64,000 bases of DNA from Microbacterium sp. LWH11-1.2 (lineage in GTDB: Bacteria > Actinomycetota > Actinomycetes > Actinomycetales > Microbacteriaceae), in contig NZ_CP151636.1 in the NCBI RefSeq assembly GCF_038397745.1, forward strand, positions 3,782,001-3,846,000, written 5' to 3'. The notes under the pieces were generated by a model. The model did not search any database, was not told where the DNA came from, and saw only the letters and a program-made list of their open reading frames with translations. Made by a program: the position numbers and the translations under genes. Numbering within the stretch: the first letter of the stretch is position 1; every line of letters begins with the position of its first letter. Positions 63,870-64,000 of this stretch are shown here, in pieces.

Positions 63870-64000
63870 CTACCGTACCGCCGCATCGCGCACCTCCCGG
63901 AGAGCGAGCCATTCGGCACGTCGTCCTCGCTGGGCGACGGGGTCTGCGACCGGAGAGGCGAGGCGCAGCCGCTCGGAGTACGGATGCTGCGGCGACCGCG
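63870..64000 (-). CDS. C-terminal end of an Opp/Dpp-type ABC ATPase (cut by window edge)
   Basis: The last 43 codons of a minus-strand gene running off the window: SPQHPYSERLRLASPVADPV, then AQRGRRAEWLALREVRDAAVR and a TAG stop at 63870. The HPYSERL-ASPVADP pattern is the conserved C-terminal segment (HPYTxxLLxAxPxPDP) of oligopeptide/dipeptide transporter ATPases. The rest lies beyond 64000. It precedes the TetR gene by 47 bases. Confidence 0.6.
   Translation of the reverse strand, partial: RSPQHPYSERLRLASPVADPVAQRGRRAEWLALREVRDAAVR

Overview
The window looks like chromosomal DNA of a high-GC actinobacterium, most likely Microbacteriaceae and close to Microbacterium (inference). Supports are the strong G/C third-position bias, frequent GTG and leaderless starts, a GTP-type PEP carboxykinase next to a RamB-like regulator, a long GapB-type GAPDH, an FMN-riboswitch rib operon, and a short interspersed repeat (core CTTCGACAAGCTCAGGGACC) found between genes and inside genes. 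Genes are packed tightly. No gap exceeds about 220 bases, and I saw no rRNA, tRNA, CRISPR array, transposase or phage gene.

1-16.8 kb is mostly core functions: a VOC protein, an SGNH hydrolase, hisS, mazG, nhaA, ppc, gdhA, a gamma-carbonic-anhydrase-like protein, a second VOC protein, a divergent MFS exporter/MerR regulator pair, mfd, a GNAT acetyltransferase and an Fpg/Nei glycosylase. 16.9-20.5 kb is a riboflavin operon: FMN riboswitch, ribD, ribE, ribBA, ribH. 21-27.2 kb is a LacI-controlled glycoside uptake unit with two permeases, a binding lipoprotein and a GH35 beta-galactosidase, but no ATPase. 27.2-33.8 kb has an unrecognised protein, a phosphoesterase, an MHS-type symporter, a HAD hydrolase, an S66 peptidase, a tiny HTH regulator with a large palindrome in its promoter, and an exporter ABC protein. 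34-37.4 kb holds pckG divergent from a RamB-like regulator.

37.4-57.3 kb is the most interesting part, a roughly 20-kb catabolic island. It encodes two tandem cytoplasmic S10-type carboxypeptidases, a complete dipeptide-type ABC importer with a permease-ATPase fusion, two M20D amidohydrolases, an imidazolonepropionase-like amidohydrolase, a TPP-dependent enzyme, an aldehyde dehydrogenase, a HisC-like aminotransferase, a Rieske oxygenase with its reductase, and a HAD-like protein lacking its catalytic aspartates. A FadR/GntR-type regulator lies in the middle. AT-rich sites with half-site TTGAnTRTAT lie upstream of all six transcription units, so I propose one regulon. The gene content suggests import of peptides or N-acyl amino-acid conjugates, hydrolysis, transamination, decarboxylation and aldehyde oxidation of the released amino acid, and Rieske oxidation of an (aromatic) product. 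The substrate is not known.

57.3-64 kb carries an AlkZ-like winged-helix protein, gapB, a YtcJ-like amidohydrolase, a methyltransferase-fold protein with a degenerate SAM site, a TetR-alpha/beta-hydrolase pair, and the C-terminal end of an Opp/Dpp-type ATPase cut by the window edge.
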